Below are positions 34,888 to 44,200 of a DNA stretch of 64,000 nt, one piece after another; position 1 is the stretch's first letter, and each line of letters begins with the position of its first letter. The DNA is from Mycobacterium sp. WUMAC-067. Lineage in GTDB: Bacteria > Actinomycetota > Actinomycetes > Mycobacteriales > Mycobacteriaceae. The position numbers and the translations under genes were made by a program. The DNA lies in assembly GCF_020217485.1 (NCBI RefSeq), contig NZ_JAEKMI010000010.1, positions 62,001 through 126,000 of the forward strand, read 5' to 3'. The notes beneath the pieces were generated by a model. That model was not told where the DNA came from. It worked only from the letters and a program-made list of their open reading frames with translations, and searched no databases.

Positions 34888-35466
34888 TTGACGGTGAAAC
34901 TTTGGCTGGCTCAAGATCCCGAGGCCGACGCGCTGCTGGACGAGAATCCGTTGGCCCTGCTCATCGGGATGGTCCTCGATCAGCAGGTGCCGTTCGAGAC
35001 CGCCTTTTCGGGACCGAAGAAGATCGCCGACCGCATGGGCAGCTTCGGCGCTCACGAGATCGCGGAGTACGACCCGGACAAGTTCGCCGCGCTGTGCTCG
35101 GAAAGGCCTGCGATCCACCGGTTTCCGGGATCGATGGCCAAACGTATCCAGACCCTGGCCCAGATCATCGTGGACGATTACGACGGCGACGCCGCGGGCT
35201 TGTGGACCGCGGGCGACCCCGACGGCGAGGAGCTGCTGCGGCGCATCAAGGGGCTGCCCGGTTTCGGCGCCGTTAAGGCGCAGATCTTTCTGGCGCTGCT
35301 GGGCAAGCAGTACGGGGTGACGCCGTCCGGGTGGCGACGAGCCGCCGGCGAGTTCGGCAAACCGGGCACGCACATCTCCGTCGCCGATATCGTCGACGCC
35401 GAATCGATGGGCGCGGTGCGTTCCTATAAGAAGCAGATGAAAGCGGCAGCCAAGGCGGCGAAGTAG
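34888..35466 (+). CDS. HhH-GPD-type base excision repair protein
   Basis: About 192 residues. I place the start at TTG 34888 (MTVKLWLAQDPEADALL) or GTG 34894, because CGGAAGGAAGG lies at 34874-34884 and a TAGGGT box at 34862-34867; an upstream in-frame start would precede that promoter. The fold is that of DNA glycosylases: ALLIGMVLDQQVPFETAFSGP, then the helix-hairpin-helix LLRRIKGLPGFGAVKAQIFLALLG. The catalytic Asp in the VDTH-type loop is not visible (GVTPSGWRRAAGEFG instead), so glycosylase activity is uncertain. It corresponds to Rv1156. Confidence 0.87.
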   Translation: MTVKLWLAQDPEADALLDENPLALLIGMVLDQQVPFETAFSGPKKIADRMGSFGAHEIAEYDPDKFAALCSERPAIHRFPGSMAKRIQTLAQIIVDDYDGDAAGLWTAGDPDGEELLRRIKGLPGFGAVKAQIFLALLGKQYGVTPSGWRRAAGEFGKPGTHISVADIVDAESMGAVRSYKKQMKAAAKAAK

Positions 35467-35494
35467 TGGGTGTACAGAAGGGAAGGGCGGCAAC

Positions 35495-35641
35495 GTGAAG
35501 ACACACCTGACGTGTCCGTGCGGCGAAGCCATTGTCGGCAAGGACGAGGACGAGCTGGTCGAATTGACCCAGGCTCACCTCGCCAGCGTTCATCCTGGCC
35601 TCGAGTACGACCGCGACGCGATCCTGTTCATGGCGTACTAG
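35495..35641 (+). CDS. DUF1059-like small cysteine protein
   Basis: GTG 35495 to TAG 35641 encodes 48 residues, MKTHLTCPCGEAIVGKDEDE and so on to AILFMAY, with a CPC motif, an HLASVHP segment and a preceding GAAGGGAAGGGCGG binding site. The pattern CxCG...D...LV...HxxxxHP is that of DUF1059 proteins, a short family with a possible metal site. It lies 28 bases after the repair gene and is probably co-transcribed with it. Confidence 0.85.
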   Translation: MKTHLTCPCGEAIVGKDEDELVELTQAHLASVHPGLEYDRDAILFMAY

Positions 35642-35714
35642 TAGCGAACGCGCGTGACCCCGGTGCGGGGACACGCGCGTTCGCAGGTGGCGAGACGGTG
35701 ACGGCGCCGGTCTG

Positions 35715-36725
35715 TTACGGCACCACCGTCGAGCCGATCGTGGGCATGAACTGGCACTGCTTTTCCTTGGTCGTGACCTGCCCGAAGATCGTCGACATGA
35801 TGCTGCCCGAGCCCGTGTCGGCGATCGCGCTCAACGTCGTCGGCCCCTCCGGGTTGATGTCCGAACGCGGCTTGAGGGCGACGGTGCCGGACTTGCCGGT
35901 GGTCAGGTTCACCCAGGTGACGTTCAACGGCAGCTTCTGCACCTCGGCGGGTCCGGGCGTGCCGACCGCGGTGAACACGTAGGCGGTCTGCCCGGGCCCC
36001 GGGCCGGGAAGCGGAATCTTGGCCGGGCCCGCGACCGACAGTGCGGTGGCGATGGCGCTGCTGCCATCGGCAAGGCAGTTGGTGCCGATCGAGGGATACA
36101 TGAAGTCCTGGGTCGGCGGCGTGTCGGCGCCGAACCCGGGGGCGGCCGCCGTCGGGGCGGCGTCCGGCGCAGGTGGCGCCGGAACCGGTGCCGCGGCGGG
36201 CACATTCGCGGACTGGGCGGCGGGCTGGGCGGGCACGGGTGCCGGCGCTGGCCCGGCCGCGTGCGCCGGGTCGACGCCGGCGGGCAGGTGCGCCTCCGGT
36301 GCCGCTTCGGGTGCGGGACCCGCCGCGTGCACCGGGTCGATTCCGGTCGGCAGGTGCGCCTGCAAACCGGGTTCCACGCCGGTCGCGGGAACGTGTTGCA
36401 CGGGTGCGGTGGGCTCTTGGACGAACTGATTCACCGCCGCCGCCACGTTTTTCGACTCGCTGGGAGCGGTCGGGCTGTGGGCGAAGGCTTGCGCGGCGGC
36501 CATCAGCAGTTGCGTCGCTTGCTGCGGGTCGCCCGCCGCTTGCTGGATGAGCGGGCTGAGCTGCGACAGGGCAGGCAGACCCGGCAGCTGTTGGGCCGCG
36601 TTGGATTGTGGTGTCGGCTGCGGCGCCGCCGGATCGGCTACCGCGCTCGGGCTAAGCCCGAGCGCGGCAACCGATGCCGTGACGACAGCGGCCAAACCTT
36701 TGGACAGATTCCAAGTGGTTGCCAC
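35715..36725 (-). CDS. Ala/Pro-rich exported protein (Rv1157c-like)
   Basis: A 336-residue secreted protein from GTG 36725, with GGAGGACACC directly before it. The signal peptide is SKGLAAVVTASVAALGLSPSAVADPAAPQ, cleaved probably after ADP or AVA. Next come a short helical part and a long Ala/Pro region with a 22-residue tandem duplication (HLPTGIDPVHAAGPAP and HLPAGVDPAHAAGPAP). A folded C-terminal domain of about 130 residues has two cysteines (GTNCLADG and EKQCQFMP) that could pair. The function is unknown; it matches M. tuberculosis Rv1157c in place and type. The similar gene at 36773 lies just upstream, 47 bases away. Confidence 0.9.
   Translation of the reverse strand: MATTWNLSKGLAAVVTASVAALGLSPSAVADPAAPQPTPQSNAAQQLPGLPALSQLSPLIQQAAGDPQQATQLLMAAAQAFAHSPTAPSESKNVAAAVNQFVQEPTAPVQHVPATGVEPGLQAHLPTGIDPVHAAGPAPEAAPEAHLPAGVDPAHAAGPAPAPVPAQPAAQSANVPAAAPVPAPPAPDAAPTAAAPGFGADTPPTQDFMYPSIGTNCLADGSSAIATALSVAGPAKIPLPGPGPGQTAYVFTAVGTPGPAEVQKLPLNVTWVNLTTGKSGTVALKPRSDINPEGPTTLSAIADTGSGSIMSTIFGQVTTKEKQCQFMPTIGSTVVP
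36251..36363. repeat. 66-base tandem duplication inside the exported-protein gene
   Basis: Bases 36251-36300 and 36316-36363 are similar copies with a 66-base period, encoding 22 residues each and therefore in frame. They produce the repeated HLPxGxDPxHAAGPAP blocks. Copy number may vary between strains. Confidence 0.65.
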
Positions 36726-36772
36726 GGTGTCCTCCGGTTCTCAGTGGTTGATTGGTCCGACTACGACGCTGC

Positions 36773-37531
36773 TCAAGGCAATGCGGCAAGCAGCGGCGCT
36801 GCCGGTCCGGCCGGGCTGGCAGCCGGCGCGGGTGCGGCCGGAGCGGCTGGTGCCGCCGGAGCCGCCGGGGTCTGGCCCGAAGCCAGCGCCGGCAGATCCT
36901 GCGGGAGCCGCACCTGCGAGGGCACCGGAAGGCCCGCGGGCATCGCCGGCATGTTGACCTGCGCCTGCGGGATTTGCGGTGCGGGCGGCGTGGCCGGCGC
37001 GCTCGGTGCCGACAGCCCCGGGATCGCGGGCAGGCCCGGGATCGACGAGGACGCCGGAGCGGCCGGGCTCGCGGCCGCCGGCTGTGCGCCGGTCAGGCCC
37101 TGAATCATTCCCGGAATGCCGGACGCCGCGGAAGGTGCCGCCGGCGCGGCCGGCGTCGCCGACTGCGCCAGCCCCGGAATGGACGGGAGCGCCGCCGGAG
37201 ATGACGCGGGAGCGGCGGGTGCCGCCGGCGTCAGGCCGGGGATCGACGGGATGCCCGCCGTGGACGCCGACGCCGGCGAGGCGGCGGCCGGAACACCCGG
37301 GAAGCTGATGCCCGGTGTGGCCGGCGCCGAGGGCGGCGTGGCGCCCAGTGCGGTCGCGAGGTTTTGCAGGATTTGAGGTGCGTTGGCCGCCGAGCTGATC
37401 AGCTGCTGCGGAATGTTCGGCACCGCCGGAGCCGGCACGGGGTCGGCGTGGGCGATACCGCCCGTCAATAGTGCTGCGGACGAACCGGCCACGACGGCGG
37501 CTGCACGCAAGTAAGTCCAGATGGTTGGCAT
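36773..37531 (-). CDS. Ala/Pro-rich exported protein (Rv1158c-like)
   Basis: A 252-residue secreted protein from ATG 37531 (MPTIWTYLRAAAVVAGSSAA), with a signal peptide ending near GGIAHADP. A short conserved stretch, VPNIPQQLISSAANAPQILQNLATALG, precedes a long low-complexity region with many IPGL and PAAPAAP units. No folded C-terminal domain is evident. It corresponds to M. tuberculosis Rv1158c; the function is unknown. A further 30 codons of open frame upstream give no signal peptide-like sequence and are not used. Confidence 0.9.
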   Translation of the reverse strand: MPTIWTYLRAAAVVAGSSAALLTGGIAHADPVPAPAVPNIPQQLISSAANAPQILQNLATALGATPPSAPATPGISFPGVPAAASPASASTAGIPSIPGLTPAAPAAPASSPAALPSIPGLAQSATPAAPAAPSAASGIPGMIQGLTGAQPAAASPAAPASSSIPGLPAIPGLSAPSAPATPPAPQIPQAQVNMPAMPAGLPVPSQVRLPQDLPALASGQTPAAPAAPAAPAAPAPAASPAGPAAPLLAALP

Positions 37532-37779
37532 GACTCTCCCTGATTGATCGATTACAGGTCCCGCCGCTGAAGCTACTTTGATGCAGATGGGACTCAAGTG
37601 ACACGTGTGGCATTTATTCATTCGTTACGGAGACGAGTGAGAGCGGTGACCGAAAGCGCGAAATGCGGTTCCCTAAATAGAAGTCCGGGACCGACGGGGC
37701 GGCGCCGCACGCCCCGATCGCTAAAGTCGGGCGGATAGAAACCATCTCGGCCGCCCCGGCGGCACCCATCACCCAGCGG

Positions 37780-38985
37780 TTGGTGAGTCTCCTCGAAGGG
37801 GGCGCGCCGATGCTGCTCATCGTGAGCATCGCCGCGCGGCTGGCCTGGACCTACCTGGCCCCCAACGGCGCGAACTTCGTCGACCTGCACGTCTACCTCG
37901 GCGGGGCCGCCGCGATCGACCATCCCGGCGCCCTGTACAGCTACGTCTACGCCGACCAGACACCGGACTTCCCGCTGCCGTTCACCTACCCGCCGTTCGC
38001 GGCCGTCGTCTTCTACCCGCTGCACCTGCTGCCGTTCGGGCTCGTCGCATTTCTGTGGCAGGTCGCGACCATGGCCGCCCTGTACGCCGCGATCCGGATC
38101 AGCCAGCGCCTGACGGGTGTGGCGGCCGGCCCCCGCGGCCGCCGACTCGCGATGGCGTGGACGGCGATCACGATCTGGATCGAGCCGCTGCGCAGCACAT
38201 TCGACTACGGCCAGGTCAACGTGTTGCTCATGACCGCGGTGCTGTGGGCGGTCTACACCACGCGATGGTGGCTGTCGGGATTACTGGTCGGCGTGGCGGC
38301 CGGAATCAAGTTGACCCCCGCCATCTCCGGGGTCTATCTGGCCGGCGCCCGGCGGTGGGCCGCGGCGGTGTTCTCGGCGGTCGTTTTCGTTGCCACCATT
38401 GGGATTTCGGTCGTGGTGGTCGGGGATCAGACCCGCTACTACTTCACCGACCTGCTCGGCGACGCCCACCGGGTGGGCCCCATCGCCACCTCGTTCAATC
38501 AGTCGTGGCGCGGCGGCATCTCGCGCATCCTGGGCCACGACGTCGGGTTCGGCCCGCCGCTGGTGGTCGCCCTCGTCGTCACCGCGGTGCTGGCCGTCCT
38601 GGCCTGGCGCGCGCTGGACGCCGCCGATCAATTGGGCAGGCTGCTCGTGGTCGAGTTGTTCGGGCTGCTGCTCTCGCCGATTTCCTGGACCCACCACTGG
38701 GTGTGGCTGGTGCCGTTGATGATCTGGGCGATCCACGGCGCGGGGCGCACGCTGCGCGGAGCGCGAATCGTCGGCTGGGGCTGGTTGGTGCTCACCCTGA
38801 TCGGCGTGCCGTGGTTGCTGAGCTTCGCTCAACCGACCATCTGGCAGATCAGCCGCCCGTGGTACCTGGCCTGGGCCGCGTTGATCTACACCGTGGCCGC
38901 GGTCGCGACGTTGATCTGGATCGCGGCCACCGGCAGCCGCGGGCGGTTCGCCACGCCCGGCGAACGCGCCGAGGCCACCGGCTAG
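37780..38985 (+). CDS. pimE: Polyprenol-phosphate-mannose-dependent alpha-1,2-mannosyltransferase PimE
   Basis: A GT-C fold membrane mannosyltransferase that adds the fifth mannose of higher phosphatidylinositol mannosides on the periplasmic side. About nine to ten membrane helices are visible. The first periplasmic loop has [17 protein letters not shown] with the conserved acidic residue of the family, and [34 protein letters not shown] follow. The start is uncertain: TTG 37780, GTG 37783 and ATG 37810 are in frame. The frame is also open further upstream to an ATA at 37735, which lies seven bases after a TAAAGT box. It converges on and overlaps the pterin dehydratase gene by four bases. Confidence 0.93.
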   Translation: MVSLLEGGAPMLLIVSIAARLAWTYLAPNGANFVDLHVYLGGAAAIDHPGALYSYVYADQTPDFPLPFTYPPFAAVVFYPLHLLPFGLVAFLWQVATMAALYAAIRISQRLTGVAAGPRGRRLAMAWTAITIWIEPLRSTFDYGQVNVLLMTAVLWAVYTTRWWLSGLLVGVAAGIKLTPAISGVYLAGARRWAAAVFSAVVFVATIGISVVVVGDQTRYYFTDLLGDAHRVGPIATSFNQSWRGGISRILGHDVGFGPPLVVALVVTAVLAVLAWRALDAADQLGRLLVVELFGLLLSPISWTHHWVWLVPLMIWAIHGAGRTLRGARIVGWGWLVLTLIGVPWLLSFAQPTIWQISRPWYLAWAALIYTVAAVATLIWIAATGSRGRFATPGERAEATG

Positions 38986-39266
38986 CTGTCGACGATGCCG
39001 TTGATATCGCGGGCCATGTCGATATCGTTTTGGGTGATGCCACCCTCGGAGTGCGTGACGAGAGCGAAAGTGACTGTCCGCCAACGAATATCGATGTCCG
39101 GGTGATGGTCCTTGCTCTCCGCGTGCTCGCCCACCCGGCGCACGGCGTCGATGCCGGCGAGAAAACTCGGAAATTTGATTGAGCGGCGCAGGGCCCCATC
39201 GGCCCGCTCCCATCCGTCGAGCTCGGGCAGTGCGGCGTCCACTTGCTCATCCGTTAACACGGCCAT
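38982..39266 (-). CDS. 4a-hydroxytetrahydrobiopterin dehydratase (PCD/DCoH family)
   Basis: A 94-residue protein from ATG 39266 behind GGAGAGGA. It contains the family active-site motif [12 protein letters not shown], with [20 protein letters not shown] before it and [21 protein letters not shown] after. It dehydrates 4a-carbinolamine pterins. Mycobacteria lack an obvious phenylalanine hydroxylase, so the role may be in molybdopterin or folate metabolism. It corresponds to M. tuberculosis Rv1159A. Confidence 0.95.
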   Translation of the reverse strand: MAVLTDEQVDAALPELDGWERADGALRRSIKFPSFLAGIDAVRRVGEHAESKDHHPDIDIRWRTVTFALVTHSEGGITQNDIDMARDINGIVDS

Positions 39267-39346
39267 ATCGGACTCGTCCTCTCCTGTCGGATAACGGGTT
39301 GATCGAGGGGGCGGCCCCGAACGCGACCTCCCGCGAAGGTGGTCAC

Positions 39347-40123
39347 CTACGAGGCTACGGCGGAGTTACCCGGTGCTTGCTTTTTCTGGTCCAACGCCAC
39401 CACGACGTCCGCCTCCGGGAGGCTCTGTCTTTGCTGGTAAGCGGACTCCAGGCTGGTGGGAACGCCCTCTAGGTCGCGGGCCACGCCCATCAGTTCTTCC
39501 AGGATCATGATCCGTTGCTGATTCGCCTCGTCCATCGCCCGGTGGGCTCGCTCATCGAACTCGTGAGCTTTCTGCTTTGCGTCGGCGAGCAGCTGCTCAC
39601 GTTCATGCTGGGCGTCCCGCGAGGCCGCATCGATCAATGCCTGGGCTTCGGCCCGCATCCCGGCGAGGTCGGCGTCGAGCTTCTTCCTGGTTTCCTCACA
39701 CTCCACTTCGAGCGCTTTTCGCTGCACGGCCATGTGCTCCAACAACTCTCGGTGTTCTCGCCGCGCGGCCTCCCCCTCGGCCACGGCATCCGCGATCAGG
39801 GCATCCGCCTCGGCGCGCGCCTCGTCCTGCATCCGGGAAACCTCATCGAGCGTGCGCCGCAGCAGCTTCGCCATCCGATGCTGCATCGCATAGGGCGTCG
39901 GTGACGTGTCCGACAGTGCGGCGACCTCGTCCTTGAGGCAGGCGACCTCGATCCGCAGCCCGGCCGCTTCATTGCTGGATTCGTCTCGCTGGGTCCTGAG
40001 GTTCAGGACTTCGTCGATCAGTACCTTCTCCTTGGCGAGCAACGCCTCGATGTAGGGGTCGACCAGAGCCGGGTCATAGCCCCGGAAGATCCGAGTGAAC
40101 GACTTTGCGGGTTTGGCGATCAT
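39347..40123 (-). CDS. DivIVA/Wag31-like coiled-coil protein
   Basis: A 258-residue protein from ATG 40123 ([20 protein letters not shown]) behind GAGGGGAG. The N-terminal [24 protein letters not shown] resembles the membrane-anchoring DivIVA motif (F..RGYD..EVD.). The rest is almost wholly helical coiled coil rich in Glu, Ala and Arg to about residue 230, followed by a short loose tail. Such proteins organise polar growth or cell-wall synthesis; Wag31 itself is encoded elsewhere. By memory this gene is absent between the pterin dehydratase and mutT2 of M. tuberculosis. Confidence 0.82.
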   Translation of the reverse strand: MIAKPAKSFTRIFRGYDPALVDPYIEALLAKEKVLIDEVLNLRTQRDESSNEAAGLRIEVACLKDEVAALSDTSPTPYAMQHRMAKLLRRTLDEVSRMQDEARAEADALIADAVAEGEAARREHRELLEHMAVQRKALEVECEETRKKLDADLAGMRAEAQALIDAASRDAQHEREQLLADAKQKAHEFDERAHRAMDEANQQRIMILEELMGVARDLEGVPTSLESAYQQRQSLPEADVVVALDQKKQAPGNSAVAS

Positions 40124-40406
40124 TGTCAACTCCCCTCGTTGGAAGTGCCTGTAGTGGTCGTGACCGACTAGGGTCGAGTATTCCACGGCGGCGACTAAAC
40201 CGTAAGAGAGTCGTTATGTCCCAACATAATTCGATAGAGAAATCGACTGGGGTGGCCGTCTCGGCGGCAGTTTCGCGGGCGAGGCTGCACGGCCCTTGCT
40301 CCGATGCCGAGACGTTCGCCCTCGCGTGCGGGGCCCGAAGCTGTCCGGATCCCACCGGCGGTGCGGCCGGCGTTGCCGAGCGGTGGTGATTCGCAAGGGC
40401 GCCGTA

Positions 40407-40412
40407 TACCGT
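40407..40412 (+). promoter_or_regulatory. -10 box (TACCGT) next to the mutT2 start
   Basis: TACCGT ends eight bases before the ATG at 40421, giving a leaderless or nearly leaderless transcript. Confidence 0.4.
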
Positions 40413-40420
40413 CACTGGCC

Positions 40421-40813
40421 ATGCCGACCCAGATCGTCGTCGCCGGCGCCCTCATCTGCGACGCGCGCGTCCTGGTGGCACAGCGCGTCCGCCCGCCGGA
40501 GTTGGCCGGCCGCTGGGAGCTACCCGGGGGCAAGGTCGCGCCCGGCGAGACCGAGCGCGACGCCCTGGTCCGCGAGCTGGCCGAGGAGCTGGGTTTGGCG
40601 ACGGGCGACGTCGCGGTGGGCGACCGGCTCGGCGCGGACATCGCGGTGGACGGCGGGATCACGCTGCGCGCCTACCGGGCGCGTTTGCTCAGCGGCCGCC
40701 CGGACGCGCGTGATCACCGAGCCCTGCGCTGGATTACCGCCGCTGAGCTGCATGATCTCGACTGGGTGCCGGCCGACAGGGGCTGGCTGGCGGACTTGGC
40801 CGGCGCCCTGTGA
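40421..40813 (+). CDS. mutT2: Nudix hydrolase MutT2 ((d)CTP / 8-oxo-dGTP type)
   Basis: A 130-residue Nudix protein from ATG 40421. The Nudix box is perfect (Gly37, Glu43, Arg51-Glu52, Glu55-Glu56, Gly58 in the GX5EX7REUXEEXG pattern). The N-terminal QIVVAGALICDARVLVAQR and the C-terminal ALRWITAAELHDLDWVPAD fit MutT-type enzymes. It cleaves oxidised or pyrimidine nucleoside triphosphates to monophosphates. It matches M. tuberculosis MutT2 (Rv1160). Confidence 0.95.
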   Translation: MPTQIVVAGALICDARVLVAQRVRPPELAGRWELPGGKVAPGETERDALVRELAEELGLATGDVAVGDRLGADIAVDGGITLRAYRARLLSGRPDARDHRALRWITAAELHDLDWVPADRGWLADLAGAL

Positions 40814-41267
40814 ACGCCCCTCATAACAAGCCCACAGACTTCCCGCAGCTGATGCACAGCCGCGTTGCAGGTCGCCACAGTCAACTGAATACGACGATAT
40901 GACTTGTAGTAACGCCACACGAATCTGCCCTGGATGTGCGTGCCGATAGCCAGCCGAATGATTGTTCAGACCCTGCCGTCCCGGCTCGGTGCCCGACCGG
41001 GAGGCCCTCGCGTGCGCGAAAACCGATGCTCATGACCCTGTTTTCCCGGATTCACCGCGTGCGGCGAAGGTGATCGGCCCGTCCACGCCGACCTATGCTG
41101 GTGCTGTATCGCCGCCCAGGCCGCGGTCCCGAACTGCCGATGGTTGAGCCGATCCGAGTTGGTGCGGACGGGCGGATCACGGGGATGATCGCCGCACACA
41201 ACTCAACTGGGATCACACGCAGGGCCGGACGACGAGGCGCGACGCTATCGACGAGGAGGAGTACTTC
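40814..41267 (+). promoter_or_regulatory. narGHJI upstream region
   Basis: A 454-base intergenic stretch that must contain the nar promoter. The narG ribosome binding site GAGGAGGA is at 41253-41260. I looked for GlnR-type (GTNAC-n6-GNAAC) and FNR/CRP-like sites and found none I would defend; the closest GlnR-like string near 40909 has wrong spacing. No further gene is supported, although several weak open frames cross it. Confidence 0.5.
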
Positions 41268-44200
41268 TTGACTGCCACACCGCACATTGGTGGAGTGCTC
41301 GAGGAGCTCTTGGAGCGCAGCGGGCGGTTCTTCACGCCGGGCGAGATCTCGGCTGACCTGCGCACCGTGACGCGGCAGGGCGGACGCGAGGCCGACGTGT
41401 TCTACCGCGACCGGTGGAGCCACGACAAGGTGGTTCGCTCCACGCACGGCGTGAACTGCACCGGGTCATGCTCGTGGAAGATCTACGTCAAAGACGGGAT
41501 CATCACCTGGGAGACCCAGCAGACCGACTATCCGTCGGTGGGTCCGGACCGTCCCGAGTACGAGCCGCGTGGTTGCCCCCGCGGCGCCTCCTTCTCCTGG
41601 TACAGCTACTCGCCCACCCGGGTGCGCTACCCCTACGCCCGTGGCGTGCTGGTCGAGATGTACCGGGAAGCCAAGGCGCGGCTCGGCGATCCGGTGCTGG
41701 CGTGGGCCGACATCCAGGCCGATCCCGAGCGCCGCCGGCGCTATCAGCAGGCCCGCGGAAAGGGGGGACTGGTCCGCGTCACCTGGGCCGAGGCCACCGA
41801 GCTGATCGCCGCCGCGCACGTGCACACGATCAAGACCTACGGCCCGGATCGGGTCGCCGGATTTTCCCCGATCCCGGCGATGTCGATGGTCTCCTATGCC
41901 GCCGGCTCGCGCTTCTTCGAGCTGATCGGCGCCCCCATGACGTCGTTCTACGACTGGTACGCCGACCTCCCGGTGGCCTCACCGCAGGTGTTCGGCGACC
42001 AGACCGACGTCCCCGAGTCCGGAGACTGGTGGGACGCAGCGTATTTGATGATGTGGGGCTCCAACGTGCCGATCACCCGCACGCCGGACGCGCACTGGAT
42101 GGCCGAGGCGCGCTACCGCGGCACCAAGGTCGTCACGGTCAGCCCCGACTACGCCGACAACACCAAGTTCGCCGATGAGTGGATGCCGTGCGCGGCCGGC
42201 ACCGACGGGGCGCTGGCCATGGCGATGGGTCACGTCATTCTCTCGGAATGCTATGTGCAAAAGCAGGTCCCGTTCTTCACCGACTATTCGCGTCGCTACA
42301 CCGATCTGCCGTTCCTGATCAAGCTGGAAGAACGCGGCGACATGCTGGTGCCGGGCAAGAACCTGACGGCGGCGGACCTGGGTGAGGCGGTCGAGAACGC
42401 GGCACTCAAGCCCGCGGTGCTGGACGAAGCCACCAATTCGGTTGTGGTTCCGCATGGTTCGCTGGGCTTCCGGTACGGCGAGTCCGGGGTGGGAAAGTGG
42501 AACCTGGATCTAGGTGACCTGGTGCCGGCGCTCAGCGTGCGAGACGCCCACGGCTCCAACGGGGATGGCAGCACCGCGCTGGTGCACATGCCCAGCTTCG
42601 ACACCGTCGACGGCGAGGGCACGACCGTGGCGCGCGGTGTCCCGGTGCGCCGCATCGGTAAGCATGTGGTGTGCACCGTCTTCGACCTGATGCTCGCGCA
42701 GTACGGGGTGGCGCGCGAGGGGTTGCCCGGCGAATGGCCCACCGGCTACGACGACGCGACGCAGCAGAACACCCCGGCGTGGCAGGAGGCGATCACCGGT
42801 GTGTCGGCCGCCCAGGCCATCCGTGTGGCACGGGAATTCGCGCACAGCGCGGAGGAATCCGGCGGCCGCTCCATGATCATCATGGGCGGCGGCATCTGCC
42901 ACTGGTTCCACGCCGACGCGATCTACCGTGCGGTGCTGGCGCTGCTGATGCTGACCGGGTCGATGGGCCGCAACGGAGGCGGCTGGGCCCACTACGTCGG
43001 CCAGGAAAAGGTGCGCCCGCTCACCGGATTTCACACGATGGCGATGGCCACGGACTGGGTGCGGCCGCCGCGGCAGGTGCCCGGTGCCTCGTACTGGTAC
43101 GCGCACACCGACCAATGGCGCTATGACGGCTACGGGGCGGACAAGCTGGCCAGCCCGGTGGGCCGGGGCCGCTTCGCGGGCAAGCACACCATGGACCTGC
43201 TGGCGTCGGCGGTGGCCATGGGATGGAGCCCGTACTACCCGCAGTTCGACCGGTCGAGTTTGGACGTCGCCGACGAGGCGCGCGCCGCGGGCCGCGACGT
43301 CACCGACTACGTCGCCGAGCAGCTCGGCCAGCGCAAACTCAGACTCGCGGTGACCGATCCCGACAACCCCGTCAACTGGCCGCGGGTGCTTACCGTGTGG
43401 CGCGCCAACCTGATCGGGTCGTCGGGCAAGGGTGGCGAGTACTTCCTGCGCCACCTGCTGGGAACCGACTCCAACGCCTCAGCGGTGCCGCCCGAGGACG
43501 GGGTGCGCCCCGTCGATGTGACGTGTGAGGGGGACATCCCCGAGGGCAAGCTCGACCTGATGATGTCGATCGACTTCCGGATGACCTCGACGACGCTGGT
43601 TTCGGATGTCGTGCTGCCGGCGGCGACCTGGTACGAGAAGGCCGACATCTCCAGCACGGACATGCACCCCTACGTGCACGCGTTCAGCGCCGCGACCGAC
43701 CCGCCCTGGGAAACCCGTTCGGACTTCGAGGCTTTCGGCGCGATCGCGCGCGCCTTCAGCGCCATGGCCAAGGAGCACCTGGGCACCCGCACCGACGTCG
43801 TGCTCAGCGCGCTGCAGCACGACACGCCCGACGCGATGGCCTATCCCGATGGCACCGAGCAGGATTGGCTGCACAACGGTGGGACGCCGGTGCCGGGCCG
43901 CACCATGGGCAAGCTGACCGTGGTGGACCGTGACTACGGTGCCATCTACGACAAGTGGCTGACGCTGGGTCCGCTGGTCGACAAGTTCGGGTTGACAACC
44001 AAGGGCATCACGGTGCACCCGTTCCGGGAGGTGGAGGAGCTCGCCGCCAAATTCGGTGTGCTCAAATCCGGTGTGGCAGCGGGCCGTCCGGCCGTCACCA
44101 CCGCCGCACGGATGGCCGATGTGCTGCTGCTGTTGTCGGGGACGACCAACGGCCGGTTGGCGGTCGAGGGTTTCCACGAGCTGGAGAAGCGCACGGGTCA

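Noticed and set aside
40105..40389. Short plus-strand frame with an internal ATG at 40216 before mutT2
   Set aside because: No ribosome binding site, no family resemblance, and Ala/Arg-biased composition typical of non-coding GC-rich DNA.
40900..40930. GlnR-like box (GTAAC...GAATC) upstream of narG
   Set aside because: The second half does not fit GNAAC and the spacing is seven instead of six bases.
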